A program made the translations under genes and the position numbers. From Marichromatium bheemlicum (GTDB lineage Bacteria; Pseudomonadota; Gammaproteobacteria; Chromatiales; Chromatiaceae), in NCBI RefSeq assembly GCF_012276755.1, contig NZ_JAAXKX010000013.1, forward strand, positions 1 through 64,000: a stretch of DNA of 64,000 bases, read 5' to 3'. Positions within the stretch are counted from its first letter, which is position 1. Every line of letters begins with the position of its first letter. Below are positions 29,868 through 42,174 of the stretch, in pieces. The notes below the pieces were generated by a model, which was not told the origin of the DNA, made no database searches, and saw only the letters and a program-made list of their open reading frames with translations.

Positions 29868-31529
29868 TCAGTCGTGCGCCGCCGTGTCGTAGACGTGACA
29901 GCGATTGCGCCCGGCATGCTTGGCCGCGTAGAGCGCAGCATCGGCGCGGCGATAGATGTCCTCCGGGGTATCGTTGTCGATAAAGGGCGCCAGCCCGCAG
30001 GACATGGTCACCGGCACCGGCTGACCGCGGTACTGGAAGCGCGACGAGGCGACCTGCTCGCGGAGCTTCTCGGCGACCTCGAAGGCGGTCTCGATGGTGG
30101 TCTCGGGCAACAGCATCATGAACTCCTCGCCACCGAAGCGGGCGACGAAGTCGCTCTTGCGGATCGAGCTGCGTAGCAGCTTGCCGAGGATCTTGAGGAC
30201 GTTGTCGCCGGCGGTGTGGCCGAAGCGGTCGTTGATGCGCTTGAAGAAGTCGACATCCCAGATGCTCAGTACCGCCGGGCGGCCATAGCGCGCCCAGCGC
30301 TCGCACTCCTGGGTGATGCGCTCATCGTAGGCGAGTCGGTTGTTGAGTCCGGTGAGGCTATCGAACAGCGCGCGCTCACGGGCCTCGTGGAGCCGTTGAC
30401 GCAGCTCGCCGCTCTCCTCCTGGACCTTCCCCAACTCCTGTTTGAGATGATCGATCTCGGCGCGTGCCCGGCGTAGCTGCTCCTGCTCCAGGCTGCGCCG
30501 GGCGTCCATGTGCTGCTGGATGTTGCTCAGGTGGCCCTGGATCGAGAGCTTGAGCTGGTCAACATCCTGGGCGGCATCGACCGAGCGGCGGATATTGGCG
30601 ACCTCGGCGGACATGTCAGCGTCGATCGACTCGCCCTGTCGGGCCGTCTCCTCGCGTTGGCCGACCGTGGTCTCGAGATAGCGATCGAGGGCCTCCAGGC
30701 GCCCGGTGAGCTGGGAGAGAAAGTGCTCGATGTCCTTCTTCTCCTGCTCGAGATGGTGGCGCGCGCGCGCGAGCAGGTCAGCGATCTCGGTGACGGCGCG
30801 CTCGGCGGTCTCGGCGCTGGGTTCATCACGCAGCAGCGTGGTGATGGCGCCGAACGGTTCGGCGAAGGCCTCGGGGAGATCGAGGCGGTGGAGCAGATCG
30901 AGCAACACCTGGTTGAAGGCGGGTAGACCGCCCTCGGTCTCGACCCCCGAGGAGGGGGGCTCGAGCGCCTCATCGTCGGGGACGCTGACCTCGGGGGTGT
31001 CCTCGACCTCGCGGCGGCCCCCGAACAACCGCCCGAACAGGCCCTCATTGCCCTGCTCGGAGCTGGCCAGCCAGCCGGCGAGGGTCCGCGAATAATCCGA
31101 GTAGGCGGCGAGCGCCCCACCCAGCCCAGGCTCATCGCGGGCCTCGCGCAGCCGCTTGCGCAGTGTCTTGGTCTCCTTCTTGAGTGCGCTGGGGAGGCGG
31201 TGTTGTTCGAGCAGCTCGTCGAGCCGGGCGAGTGCGCGGTCGAGGTCGTTGGGCTGGGCGCGCTGCTCGTCGAGGCGCAGCATCGACTCGGAGATCTCCT
31301 CCATCAGCAGGCCGATCTGCTTGGCGGTGGCGTTCTTACGGATCGCCTGGCGCAGCGCCTCGAGCTGCTCGTCGAGGGTCTGATCCGGGGTCTCCACCGC
31401 CAGACTCAGGCGCGACAACGCATAGCGCAGCGTCTTCTCGATCTGCGCCCACGCCTTCTCCTTGGCCTCCAGTGCATCGAGCGTCCCGTAGTACTTCTCT
31501 TTCCAGCGATTGGTGTCTTGCGAGGCCAT
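29868..31529 (-). CDS. Cytosolic diguanylate cyclase with coiled-coil N-terminus
   Basis: 553 residues from ATG 31529 (MASQDTNRWKEKYYGTLDALEAKEKAWAQ). There are no membrane segments. About 370 residues of helical, coiled-coil-rich sequence precede a C-terminal GGDEF domain (LTGLNNRLAYDERI) with active motif GGEEF and intact I-site RKSD five residues before it. It resembles the long helical diguanylate cyclases of pseudomonads in general layout. Convergent with the acidic membrane-anchored protein, seven bases apart. Confidence 0.88.
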   Translation of the reverse strand: MASQDTNRWKEKYYGTLDALEAKEKAWAQIEKTLRYALSRLSLAVETPDQTLDEQLEALRQAIRKNATAKQIGLLMEEISESMLRLDEQRAQPNDLDRALARLDELLEQHRLPSALKKETKTLRKRLREARDEPGLGGALAAYSDYSRTLAGWLASSEQGNEGLFGRLFGGRREVEDTPEVSVPDDEALEPPSSGVETEGGLPAFNQVLLDLLHRLDLPEAFAEPFGAITTLLRDEPSAETAERAVTEIADLLARARHHLEQEKKDIEHFLSQLTGRLEALDRYLETTVGQREETARQGESIDADMSAEVANIRRSVDAAQDVDQLKLSIQGHLSNIQQHMDARRSLEQEQLRRARAEIDHLKQELGKVQEESGELRQRLHEARERALFDSLTGLNNRLAYDERITQECERWARYGRPAVLSIWDVDFFKRINDRFGHTAGDNVLKILGKLLRSSIRKSDFVARFGGEEFMMLLPETTIETAFEVAEKLREQVASSRFQYRGQPVPVTMSCGLAPFIDNDTPEDIYRRADAALYAAKHAGRNRCHVYDTAAHD

Positions 31530-31575
31530 GTCGAGGCGGTCCTCGGGGTTGGTGGGCGCGGGAGGCGGGGTCGGT

Positions 31576-31755
31576 TCAGCGCTTGGGGCCGAGCAGCAGC
31601 CAGAGCAGGAACCCAAGCAATGGTAGCAGCAGGATCAGCACGATCCACAGCACCTTGGAAAGGGTACCGGCGCGGCTCTGCACCGTGCTGACGACCGCCC
31701 ACACGCACAGCACCAGCAGTACGAGTCCGAACAATCCACTGACTTCTATCGACAT
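31576..31755 (-). CDS. Small PLDc_N-type two-helix membrane protein
   Basis: 59 residues from ATG 31755 (MSIEVSGLFGLVLLVLCVW). Two hydrophobic helices flank TVQSRAGTLSKVLWIVLILLLPLLGFLLWLLLGPKR, the signature of the short cardiolipin-synthase N-terminal-like family. No catalytic phospholipase domain is attached. Small stand-alone versions are common; their role is unknown. Confidence 0.8.
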   Translation of the reverse strand: MSIEVSGLFGLVLLVLCVWAVVSTVQSRAGTLSKVLWIVLILLLPLLGFLLWLLLGPKR

Positions 31756-31916
31756 CGATGGCTTCCTCAATGACCAGGGGTGACAGACTCAGGTGTCGAC
31801 GCACCGGCTGACCGATCCCCTTGAATGATGGTTGACGCCTGACCTAGGGGCGTCAAGCGATGGCACTGTTTTCCTTGATCGGCGTCTGGTTATTGGTCTC
31901 GGTCGCCTGCGTTCGA

Positions 31917-32861
31917 TCAGGACCACAGCCCCCAGAGGTGCGAGCGGCGTGGTGGTGGGGCTGGCGCCAGGTGTAGGGTCCAGGGGGTGAGGTGCAGCGG
32001 TCGGCGGGGGGGCGCCGAGAGTGCGAGCAGGCGCTCGATCCGTGCCTCGGTGGAGGGATGGGTTCGCAGCAGCGAGGGTTCCGGCAGGCGCCAATGGGGT
32101 GCGAGCAAGCGCTCCCAGCCACGCCCCTGCAGGCGCTCGATGCGCGCTAGGGCGCGGGCCAGCCCCTCGGGGTCACCGGTGAGTTCGACGGCGCGCCGGT
32201 CGGCCTCGAACTCGCGGCTGCGCGAGAGTGCGAACTGCGCCAGGGTGCTCAAGGTCGGGGCGAAGACCAACACCAGGAGCGCCAGCCAGGGTACGTCGAT
32301 GCCGGTGAGCAGGGCCAATGGCAGGGCGATCAACACCAATAGCTGGCCGATCAGGCTGAGCAGACTGGTGAGCCGACTGACCAGATCGGCGAAGGCCATC
32401 ACCCGCAGGTCGTCGTTGGCGATGTGTCCGACCTCGTGGGCGAGTACCGCGATCAGCTCGCGCTCGTCGAGTCGGCGCAGGGTCATCTCCGAGACGGCGA
32501 TCACTGACGACCAGGGACCGCCGGTGGCGAAGGCGTTGACCACCCGCGAGGGGATGTAATAGAGCAGCGGTACCCGTGGTAGCCCGGCGCGCGCGGCCAG
32601 GGCCTCGAGTACCCGGTAGAGCGCCGGGGCCTGATGCGGCGCCAGCAGCTGGCCGCGATAGAGCGAAAGGGCTAGGCGCGGTGAGGCCAGGGGGGTGAAT
32701 AGATAGAGCGCCACCACCGCCACCAGGGCAGCCAGCGCTAGGTTGGGGCCGCCGAGGATCCAGGCCAGTGTCGACAACAGGGTGGCGAGCACGGCCAACA
32801 GGGCGGCGGTATGTAGCAGATTGAGCCGGCGGTGCGCGGCAAGACGTCGCGTATCCATCAC
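31917..32861 (-). CDS. HtpX-like M48 membrane metalloprotease
   Basis: 314 residues (second ATG at 32858). Two N-terminal transmembrane helices precede the zinc motif HEVGH (VLAHEVGHIANDD). Two more helices follow, with the third ligand Glu in SREFEADRRAVEL. This is the HtpX architecture, acting in quality control of inner-membrane proteins. The C-terminal 40 residues are Pro/Leu-rich and not typical. It stands alone. Confidence 0.9.
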   Translation of the reverse strand: MMDTRRLAAHRRLNLLHTAALLAVLATLLSTLAWILGGPNLALAALVAVVALYLFTPLASPRLALSLYRGQLLAPHQAPALYRVLEALAARAGLPRVPLLYYIPSRVVNAFATGGPWSSVIAVSEMTLRRLDERELIAVLAHEVGHIANDDLRVMAFADLVSRLTSLLSLIGQLLVLIALPLALLTGIDVPWLALLVLVFAPTLSTLAQFALSRSREFEADRRAVELTGDPEGLARALARIERLQGRGWERLLAPHWRLPEPSLLRTHPSTEARIERLLALSAPPRRPLHLTPWTLHLAPAPPPRRSHLWGLWS

Positions 32862-32908
32862 CGCTCGATGATGGCGGCGATCGCCGTGCTTGGCAAGCGA
32901 GTGCGGCC

Positions 32909-33112
32909 TCAGCGCCCGCTGGCGCGCCGCACGGTGACAGTCTCGCCGCCGATCCCCCAGTTGTCGGTCTCGACCTCGTCGATCACCACCACCGTGGTCT
33001 GCGGGTTCTTACCGAGCACCCGGGCCAGCAGCTCCGTGACCCCGCTGATCAGCTCGGCCTTCTGCTCGGCACTCGCCCCCTCGCGGGTGATCTTGATGTT
33101 GACGTAGGGCAT
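32909..33112 (-). CDS. 4-oxalocrotonate tautomerase family protein
   Basis: 67 residues beginning MPYVNIKITREGASAEQKAELISG. The Pro exposed after Met removal is the catalytic base of tautomerases. Length and the ELLARVLGKNP/VVIDEVETDNWGIGG pattern match small hexameric 4-OT proteins. AGGAGACCACC precedes the ATG. The substrate is unknown; no aromatic degradation genes are near. It follows nrdA on the same strand after a strong hairpin. Confidence 0.92.
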   Translation of the reverse strand: MPYVNIKITREGASAEQKAELISGVTELLARVLGKNPQTTVVVIDEVETDNWGIGGETVTVRRASGR

Positions 33113-33190
33113 GGTGGTCTCCTGGGCCGCTATTGATCGAGCAGGGGTCTCTTAATCCACTGCGCTTCGCGCTGACTTGAGTCGTAGGCG

Positions 33191-33214
33191 CGGACGGCGC
33201 TGCTGCGCCGTCCG
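33191..33214. terminator. Hairpin between nrdA and the tautomerase gene
   Basis: Perfect 10-base arms (CGGACGGCGC and GCGCCGTCCG) around a TGCT loop begin nine bases after the nrdA stop. Confidence 0.6.
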
Positions 33215-33223
33215 TGCGGGTTG

Positions 33224-36088
<2,865 letters not shown>

Positions 36089-36154
36089 CGTCTCCTGTCT
36101 TGGAATCGTGCTTCGCGAGCATGGGGTGCGAAGCTAGGTGAGGAAAGAAAGGCG

Positions 36155-36170
36155 GTACAATATGTGGTGT
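36155..36170. promoter_or_regulatory. NrdR-like box 1 (nrdA-proximal)
   Basis: GTACAATATGTGGTGT agrees with the NrdR box consensus acaCwAtATaTwGTgt at nearly all informative positions. It covers the nrdA -10 element. Confidence 0.75.
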
Positions 36171-36185
36171 TTTGAAATCTATCAA
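36157..36185 (-). promoter_or_regulatory. nrdA promoter
   Basis: On the minus strand TTGATA (36185-36180) and TATTGT (36162-36157) are spaced by 17 bases, about 70 bases upstream of the nrdA start. Confidence 0.65.
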
Positions 36186-36201
36186 CCACAATATCTGGTT
36201 T
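36186..36201. promoter_or_regulatory. NrdR-like box 2 (distal)
   Basis: CCACAATATCTGGTTT is a second NrdR-like box starting exactly 31 bases from box 1, about three helical turns, the spacing known for paired NrdR sites. It abuts the nrdA -35 element. Confidence 0.75.
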
Positions 36202-36334
36202 GTTTTTCGCCGCGGACGCCTCCCTGTCGCCGGCTCGCACGGTCTCACTTGCCAATTCGGGGGCGGCTCCCATAAGCTCAAGTCGGCCCGGTGCCCTGGT
36301 CGTCGCGACCGCTCATGACTCGCAAGGAGATGCC

Positions 36335-37114
36335 ATGTCCCAGCCAGTGTTCGCGCGTTCGATGCTCTGCGCGCTCATGCTGCTCACCACGTCGTTGGCC
36401 GTCGCGCAGCAGGATGCGCAGACGCGTGCGCGGGCCGAGTTCGAGGTGGCCAGTACGCTGACCCCTGATCTCGCCAATGGTCGTCAGGTCTATCTGATCT
36501 GTGCGGTGTGCCACCGCCCCGAGGGGTGGGGCAGTCCCGATGGCGCCTACCCGCAGATCGCCGGTCAGCTCCCCGAGGTGATCGTCAAGCAACTCGCTGA
36601 TATCCGTGCCGGCAATCGTGACAACCCGCTGATGTATCCCTTCGCGCTGCCGCGCATCCTTGGCGGACCGCAGAACATCGTCGATGTCGCCGCCTATGTC
36701 GCGCGGTTACCGATGACCGCGAACAATGCCAAGGGGCCGGGGACCGATCTCGCGCTCGGGCGTACGCTCTACGAGACTCAGTGCGCCGAGTGCCATGGGG
36801 CCGATGGCGAGGGCAGTGTCGAACACCTCGCCCCCCAGCTCGCCGGTCAGCACTTCCCCTATCTGATGCGTCAGTTCGAGGCGATCGCCAGTGGTCGGCG
36901 ACGCAACTCCGATCCGGCGATGACCAAGCAGCTTGCCGGTTTCAGCCCGCGCGAGCAGATGGCGGTGCTCGACTACAGCGCGCGGTTGCCGCTGCCGGTC
37001 GAGAAGACCGCACCGGTCGAGTGGAGCAACCCCGACTTCCCGGCCTATGTGCGCGAGCCGCTCGGCGTGGCGCCGCCCCCGCCACCGCCTCCACCGCCGC
37101 TGCCCCCGCGCTGA
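36335..37114 (+). CDS. Periplasmic di-heme cytochrome c (cytochrome c4-like)
   Basis: 259 residues from ATG 36335 with AAGGAGA upstream. A signal peptide ends LAVAQ. Two heme sites are seen, CAVCH near residue 53 and CAECH near residue 150, in two similar c-type domains (PQIAGQLPEVIVKQLADIRAGNRDN, then PQLAGQHFPYLMRQFEAIASGRRRN), as in cytochrome c4. The last 15 residues are a Pro-rich tail, unusual for the family. Divergent from nrdA. Likely a soluble electron carrier to a terminal oxidase or photosynthetic partner (inference). Confidence 0.88.
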   Translation: MSQPVFARSMLCALMLLTTSLAVAQQDAQTRARAEFEVASTLTPDLANGRQVYLICAVCHRPEGWGSPDGAYPQIAGQLPEVIVKQLADIRAGNRDNPLMYPFALPRILGGPQNIVDVAAYVARLPMTANNAKGPGTDLALGRTLYETQCAECHGADGEGSVEHLAPQLAGQHFPYLMRQFEAIASGRRRNSDPAMTKQLAGFSPREQMAVLDYSARLPLPVEKTAPVEWSNPDFPAYVREPLGVAPPPPPPPPPLPPR

Positions 37115-37127
37115 GTCTGCGCCGGCG

Positions 37128-38936
37128 TCAATCGGCGAACACCGCGCGGTCGCGTCCGGCCTGCTTGGCGGTGTAGAGCGCCTTGTCGGCACGCTCGACC
37201 AGGGCGTCGAGCGGCTCGCCCGGGCGGCGCAGGGCGCCGCCGATGCTCACCGTCAGACGGAGTTCGAGCCCGTCGTCGAGGACGAATTGGTGGGCGGCGA
37301 TGCGGGCGCGCAGCCGTTCGGCGAGGGCCCGTCCCTGCTCGGCCGAGGCGTCCATCAGGAACAGGAGGAACTCCTCGCCGCCGAAGCGCACCGGCACGTC
37401 GCCGTCGCGGATGGAGCCGTGGAGCAGGGTCGCGACCAGGCGCAGCAGCGCGTCGCCGGTGGGGTGGCCGTGGTGGTCGTTGATCCGCTTGAAATGATCG
37501 AGATCGAGCATCAGTGCGACGACCTGGGGACCGCCGCGGTCCCGGGCGTGGCACTGGCGCTCGATGATGTCCTGCATGTAGAAACGGTTGAACAGCCCGG
37601 TGAGCGAATCACGGATCGAGCGCTGGTAGGTACGGGTACGCTCGGCCTCGATCGAGCGGTAGATCGCCTCGCGCTCGAGCACCACCTGCAGCGGCACCAT
37701 CAGCTGGGCGATGAGCTGGCGCTCATGCGCGCCGATCTCGATCGGGTGTTCCAGATGGATGTGGGCGATCGCCTCCAGGCGCTCGCCCTCACGGGCGAAC
37801 AGCGGCAGCAGCAGGCTCATCGCGCCCTCGTCACCGGTGTGACAGCAGAAGCGCTCGTCGTGCATGGGGTGGCCGTGCAGGCAGCGTCCGGCGCTGTTGC
37901 CGAGCCAGTGCGTGCGGCTGATGCCGAGCAGCGCATGCAGCCACGCCGGGACCTGCTCGGCACGCTGCTGCTCCTGCCCGTCGGCGACCAGGCCGAGCAT
38001 CTCGCCGTCGGCGAGTTTGAGATAGTAGTCGATCCGCGCCACCGGCAGGCTGCGGCGCATCACCTCCAGCAGCCGCGCGGCGATGTCGTGGAAATCGCGG
38101 CAGTAGAGCATGGTGCGGGTGATCTCGCCGAGCGTCCGATTGAGCCGCGAGAGCCGGCGGATGTCGGTGTCGACGCCGCCGGCGAAGAGATAGATCCCGC
38201 AGTCGAGTTCGCGCAGTTGCTCGATGATCGGCCCGACCAGCGGCGCGGGGATGATCGAGCCGTGTTGCGGGGCGATCAGCCTGACCGGGTGACGGGCGAT
38301 CTGGTCGAGGGCGTGGACGAGGATGTCGCGGCTGGGGATGTAGTGCTCGTGGAAGGGGCGCATCGCCTCGAAGTAACCGATGTCCTCGGCCATCAGCGCC
38401 GGTGTCTCGGTGAAGCCGCCGAACAGATCGCTGGAGAACAGCACCCCGGTCTCGGCGTCGAAGGTACAGAAGGCGCCGGGGAAGTGGGCATAGGGCGTGA
38501 ACACGAAGCGCAGTTCGCGATCGGGCAGGGCGAGCCGCCAGTCGTGCTCGTCGACCAGCCAGAAGGGCAGCCGCTCCAGGGCGTAGTGGCGCAACAGCGC
38601 GCTGGCCCGCCAGTGGGTCACCAGCACGGCGTCGGGGCGGTCGACGAGCGCGTCGATCAGCGGCAGGCAGGCGGTGATGTCCGGGTCCTGATGGTGACAG
38701 ACGAAGTAGCGGATCGCTGAGACGGGAATGATCTCCTCGATCTTGCGCAGCGTGGTGGCGAAGGTCAGCCGCGAGCCGGGGTCGAGCAGTACCGACTGGT
38801 CGCCCTGCTCGATGAGATAGACGTGGCACTGGAAGGGATCGTCGGCGAGTACGTGCCCCACCCACCAGACCCGCGGGGCGATCTCGATCGCGTGGTCGGT
38901 GTCGAAGCTGCGTTGGTTGGGATCGGGCTGGTGCAT
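37128..38936 (-). CDS. Diiron beta-lactamase-fold (ODP-like) diguanylate cyclase
   Basis: 602 residues from ATG 38936 (MHQPDPNQRSFDTDHAIEIAP). The N-terminal 240 residues are a metallo-beta-lactamase fold of the flavodiiron kind: FVCHHQDPDIT and HFPGAFCTFDAETGVLFSSDLFGG supply His/Asp metal ligands, with a late His in IAPQHGSII. A helical/GAF-like middle follows, then a C-terminal GGDEF domain (GGEEF, I-site RDGD). The flavodoxin domain of true flavodiiron proteins is missing. Related diiron domains bind oxygen, so an O2- or redox-responsive c-di-GMP enzyme is the likely role (inference). Confidence 0.85.
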   Translation of the reverse strand: MHQPDPNQRSFDTDHAIEIAPRVWWVGHVLADDPFQCHVYLIEQGDQSVLLDPGSRLTFATTLRKIEEIIPVSAIRYFVCHHQDPDITACLPLIDALVDRPDAVLVTHWRASALLRHYALERLPFWLVDEHDWRLALPDRELRFVFTPYAHFPGAFCTFDAETGVLFSSDLFGGFTETPALMAEDIGYFEAMRPFHEHYIPSRDILVHALDQIARHPVRLIAPQHGSIIPAPLVGPIIEQLRELDCGIYLFAGGVDTDIRRLSRLNRTLGEITRTMLYCRDFHDIAARLLEVMRRSLPVARIDYYLKLADGEMLGLVADGQEQQRAEQVPAWLHALLGISRTHWLGNSAGRCLHGHPMHDERFCCHTGDEGAMSLLLPLFAREGERLEAIAHIHLEHPIEIGAHERQLIAQLMVPLQVVLEREAIYRSIEAERTRTYQRSIRDSLTGLFNRFYMQDIIERQCHARDRGGPQVVALMLDLDHFKRINDHHGHPTGDALLRLVATLLHGSIRDGDVPVRFGGEEFLLFLMDASAEQGRALAERLRARIAAHQFVLDDGLELRLTVSIGGALRRPGEPLDALVERADKALYTAKQAGRDRAVFAD

Positions 38937-39084
38937 GAGGTGGCTTGACTCCGGAACCGGACATGTCCGCGTGGATCGGTTCCGCGACCCTGAGCGACAC
39001 TCCAAGCGGAGACCCGCCCGTCCAGGCTCAATCCCTTGAACGACATCATCCCCTGCGAGATGCACGGCGACAAGCCCGGTGTGA

Positions 39085-42000
39085 TCAGCCGCGCGCGGCG
39101 AGCCGGTAGACCACCGGCACCAGCAGCAGCGAGACCAGGGTGGAGAAGGCCAGCCCGGCGACCATGGTCACCGCCAGTGGCTGGAGCATCTCGGCGCCCT
39201 CGCCGAGGGCGAGCGCCAGCGGCAGCATGCCGACCACCGTGGTCAGCGTGGTCATCAGGATCGGGCGCAGGCGCAGCCGCGCGGCGGTGAGGATCGCCGG
39301 CTCCAGCGCACGCCCGGCGCGTCGCTCCAGCTCGATGAACTCGACCAGCACGATGGCGTTGTTGACGACGATGCCGGCGAGCATGATCAGCCCCAGCCAC
39401 ACCGGCATCGACACCCCCAGCCCAGTGAGCCACAGCCCCAGCACCACCCCGATCAGCGCGAAGGGCACCGAGAAGAGGATGATCAGCGGGTTGCGCACCG
39501 ACTCGTACTGCACCGCCATCGCCACCAGCACCAGCAGCAGCGCCAGGGCGAGCAGGATGCGGCCCATCTCGCGGCCCTGTTGCAGGGTCTCCAGGGTGCC
39601 GCCCTCGTAGAGGCTGTAGCCCGGCGGTAGCTCGATCGTGGCGGCGGCGGCTAGCGCCGCGCCGATCGCCCGCTCCAGCCCGAGCGCGGGGTCGACCGAG
39701 GCGCTGATCTCGACCATGCGCTGCTGGCGCTCGCGCAGGATGGTCGAGGGCTGGGGCAGGAAGGCGACCTCGGCGAGATCCCCCAGGCGCAGCGCGCGAC
39801 GCGGCTCGGTGGCGCTGAACAGGATCATCGACTCCAGATCGCCGGGGGTGTCGAGCTGCTCGCGATCGAGGCGCAGCCGCAGGTCGATGGCGCGGTCGCC
39901 GTCGAGGTACTCGCCCACCAGTCGCCCCTCGAGCGCATAGCGCAGCAGGGTGCCGACCGACTCGACATCGAGCCCGAAGCTCGCCGCGCGCTCGGGGTCG
40001 AGGCGGATGGCGATCTCCTGGTCGACCTCCTCGTAGCTGTGTTGCAGGTTGCTCAGCCCCTCGACGCTGCCCAGCCGCTCGACCACCCGGTCGGCGAGCC
40101 GCCCCAGCTCGGCCAGGTCCGGCCCCTGGATGCGCAGGCTGAGGTCGTCGTCGCCGCGGTTGAAGCGGATGCCGCGGATACCGCGGGTGTAGAGGTTCAC
40201 CCGCAGCCCCGGCAGCGCGCGCTCGGCGATCGCTGCGCGGGTGGCGGCGATCCAGGCGGGGGTGTCGAGCGCGCGCTCGGCGAGCGGGTCGAGCAGCACC
40301 TGGAGGCTGGCGCGGTTGGGGCTCTCGAAGCTCGAACGGCCGAAGACGAAGCCGCCGACGGTGGTGAAGACGGCGCGCACCCCCGGCTGCTCGGCCACCA
40401 CCGACTCGACGGCGCGGGTGAGCGCGTCCATGTGCTCGATGTCGACCCAGTCGTCGGCGGTGAGGCTGATGCGCACATCGCCCTCGTCGAGTTCGGGGAG
40501 GAAGCTCTGTGGCGCGGCGAGCAACCACGGCAGGCTCGCGGCGAGCGCGACGACGAACCCCCCGAGCACCGCCCAGCGCCAGCCGAGCAGCCGCCCGAGC
40601 AGCCGCGCGTAGCCCTGCTGCAGGGCCGCGACGGCGGCGTCGATGGCCGCGCGCACGCGCCCCTCGGCGGCCGCCGGGACGCGTCCGGCGAGCGCCGGCA
40701 CCAGCGTCAGCGCGACCACCATGGCGGCGAGGATCGCCGCCGAGATGGTGAAGATCAGCTCCTCGAACAGCAGCCCCACCAGCCCGCCGATGAACAGGAA
40801 GGGCAGCACCGCGGCGAGGTTGGTCGAGGTCGAGGCGACGATTGCGCTGGTCACCTCGCGCGCAGCGGCGTCGGCCGCCGCCGCCGGGGCGCGCCCGGCG
40901 CGCTGGTGGCGCTGGATGTTCTCCAGCATCACGATGGTGCTGTCGACCAGCATGCCGATGCCGAGCGCCAGCCCCCCGAGGGTCATGATGTTGAAGGTCA
41001 GCCCGTTGGCGGCCATCAGGATGAAGGTCACCAGCACCGCGATCGGGATCGCTGAGCCGATGATCAGGGTGCGGCGCAGGCTGCCGAGGAACAGATAGAC
41101 CACCGCCATCGCCAGCAGCGCGCCGCTGCCCGCCGCGCCGATGGCGTTGGCCAGGGACTGGCGGATGTAGCGCGCCTGATCGTCGACGCGCTCGATGGCG
41201 ATGTCCTCGGGGATGCGCCGCTGGGTGGCGAGACGTTCGAGTTCCCGGTCGACGGCATCGACCACGGCGACGGTGTTGGCCAGCGGCTGTTTCTGGATCG
41301 AGAGCTTGACCCCGGGGCGGTCGTCGAGCCGGATGCGCAGCCGCTCCTCGGCCGCGCCGTCGATCACCCGCGCCACCTCGTCGAGGCGCAGCAGCGCCGT
41401 CGGGCGCTCGGTCTCGGTGAGGCGCAGCGGCAGCGCGGCGATCTCGGCCACCGACTCGAAACGCCCCTGGGCGCGGGCGCTGATCTCGCCCTCGGGCATC
41501 CGCAGCCGTCCCCCGGCGACGTCCTGGTTGGTCTCGCGCAGCCGCGCCTCCAGGTCGCGCGCGTCCAGCCCGAGCGCGGCGAGACGGTACTGATCGGCGA
41601 TCACCTGCACCTCGCGTTCGAGCCCGCCGCCGACCTCGGCGGCGGCCACCCCCGGCAGGTTGAGCAGCGCCGGGGCGAGACGGTAGTCGACCCAGGCGCG
41701 CAGCGCCACCGGGTCGCGGCTGTCGGAGCCGACCACGTACTCGGCCACCGGCAACTGGAAGGGGTCGCGCTTGTAGATGATCGGCGGTTCGTCGGTGTCG
41801 GGGATGAAACGCTTGGCGCGATCGAGCCGGGCGCTGGCGTCCTGCAACGCCTGATCGATGTCGGTGCCGTAGCGGAAGGAGAGATCGACCGCGCTGCGCC
41901 CCTCGCTGGTCTGCGACTGGATGGCGATCGCCCCCTCGGTGATCGCCAATTGCTCCTCGAGCTGACGGGTGAACTCGTCCTCCATCACCTCCGCCGGCAC

Positions 42001-42165
42001 GCCGGGGTCGAGCACCCGCACGCGCACGTCGGGATAGACGATCTGTGGCAACAGGTCGATGTTGAGCCGGCTCAGCGAGAGCGCGCCGAGCACCATCACC
42101 GCGAGCGTCAGCGCCACCACCCCGATGGGGTGGCGCACCGACCAGCTCGACAGCGCCGCGACCAC
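39085..42165 (-). CDS. RND efflux pump inner-membrane protein
   Basis: 1026 residues, 12 helices in two repeats with two large periplasmic loops. TM1 is preceded by SWSVRHPIGVVALTLAVMVLG. The TM4 relay motif is GIGMLVDSTIVMLEN: the first Asp of the usual Asp-Asp pair is kept, the second is Ser. TM10 reads LAGIVVNNAIVLVEF. The family is HAE/NFE-type proton-driven export; the substrate cannot be read. It follows the adaptor gene by nine bases. No outer-membrane TolC-type gene is adjacent. Confidence 0.92.
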   Translation of the reverse strand: MVAALSSWSVRHPIGVVALTLAVMVLGALSLSRLNIDLLPQIVYPDVRVRVLDPGVPAEVMEDEFTRQLEEQLAITEGAIAIQSQTSEGRSAVDLSFRYGTDIDQALQDASARLDRAKRFIPDTDEPPIIYKRDPFQLPVAEYVVGSDSRDPVALRAWVDYRLAPALLNLPGVAAAEVGGGLEREVQVIADQYRLAALGLDARDLEARLRETNQDVAGGRLRMPEGEISARAQGRFESVAEIAALPLRLTETERPTALLRLDEVARVIDGAAEERLRIRLDDRPGVKLSIQKQPLANTVAVVDAVDRELERLATQRRIPEDIAIERVDDQARYIRQSLANAIGAAGSGALLAMAVVYLFLGSLRRTLIIGSAIPIAVLVTFILMAANGLTFNIMTLGGLALGIGMLVDSTIVMLENIQRHQRAGRAPAAAADAAAREVTSAIVASTSTNLAAVLPFLFIGGLVGLLFEELIFTISAAILAAMVVALTLVPALAGRVPAAAEGRVRAAIDAAVAALQQGYARLLGRLLGWRWAVLGGFVVALAASLPWLLAAPQSFLPELDEGDVRISLTADDWVDIEHMDALTRAVESVVAEQPGVRAVFTTVGGFVFGRSSFESPNRASLQVLLDPLAERALDTPAWIAATRAAIAERALPGLRVNLYTRGIRGIRFNRGDDDLSLRIQGPDLAELGRLADRVVERLGSVEGLSNLQHSYEEVDQEIAIRLDPERAASFGLDVESVGTLLRYALEGRLVGEYLDGDRAIDLRLRLDREQLDTPGDLESMILFSATEPRRALRLGDLAEVAFLPQPSTILRERQQRMVEISASVDPALGLERAIGAALAAAATIELPPGYSLYEGGTLETLQQGREMGRILLALALLLVLVAMAVQYESVRNPLIILFSVPFALIGVVLGLWLTGLGVSMPVWLGLIMLAGIVVNNAIVLVEFIELERRAGRALEPAILTAARLRLRPILMTTLTTVVGMLPLALALGEGAEMLQPLAVTMVAGLAFSTLVSLLLVPVVYRLAARG

Positions 42166-42174
42166 CGCCGCCCC

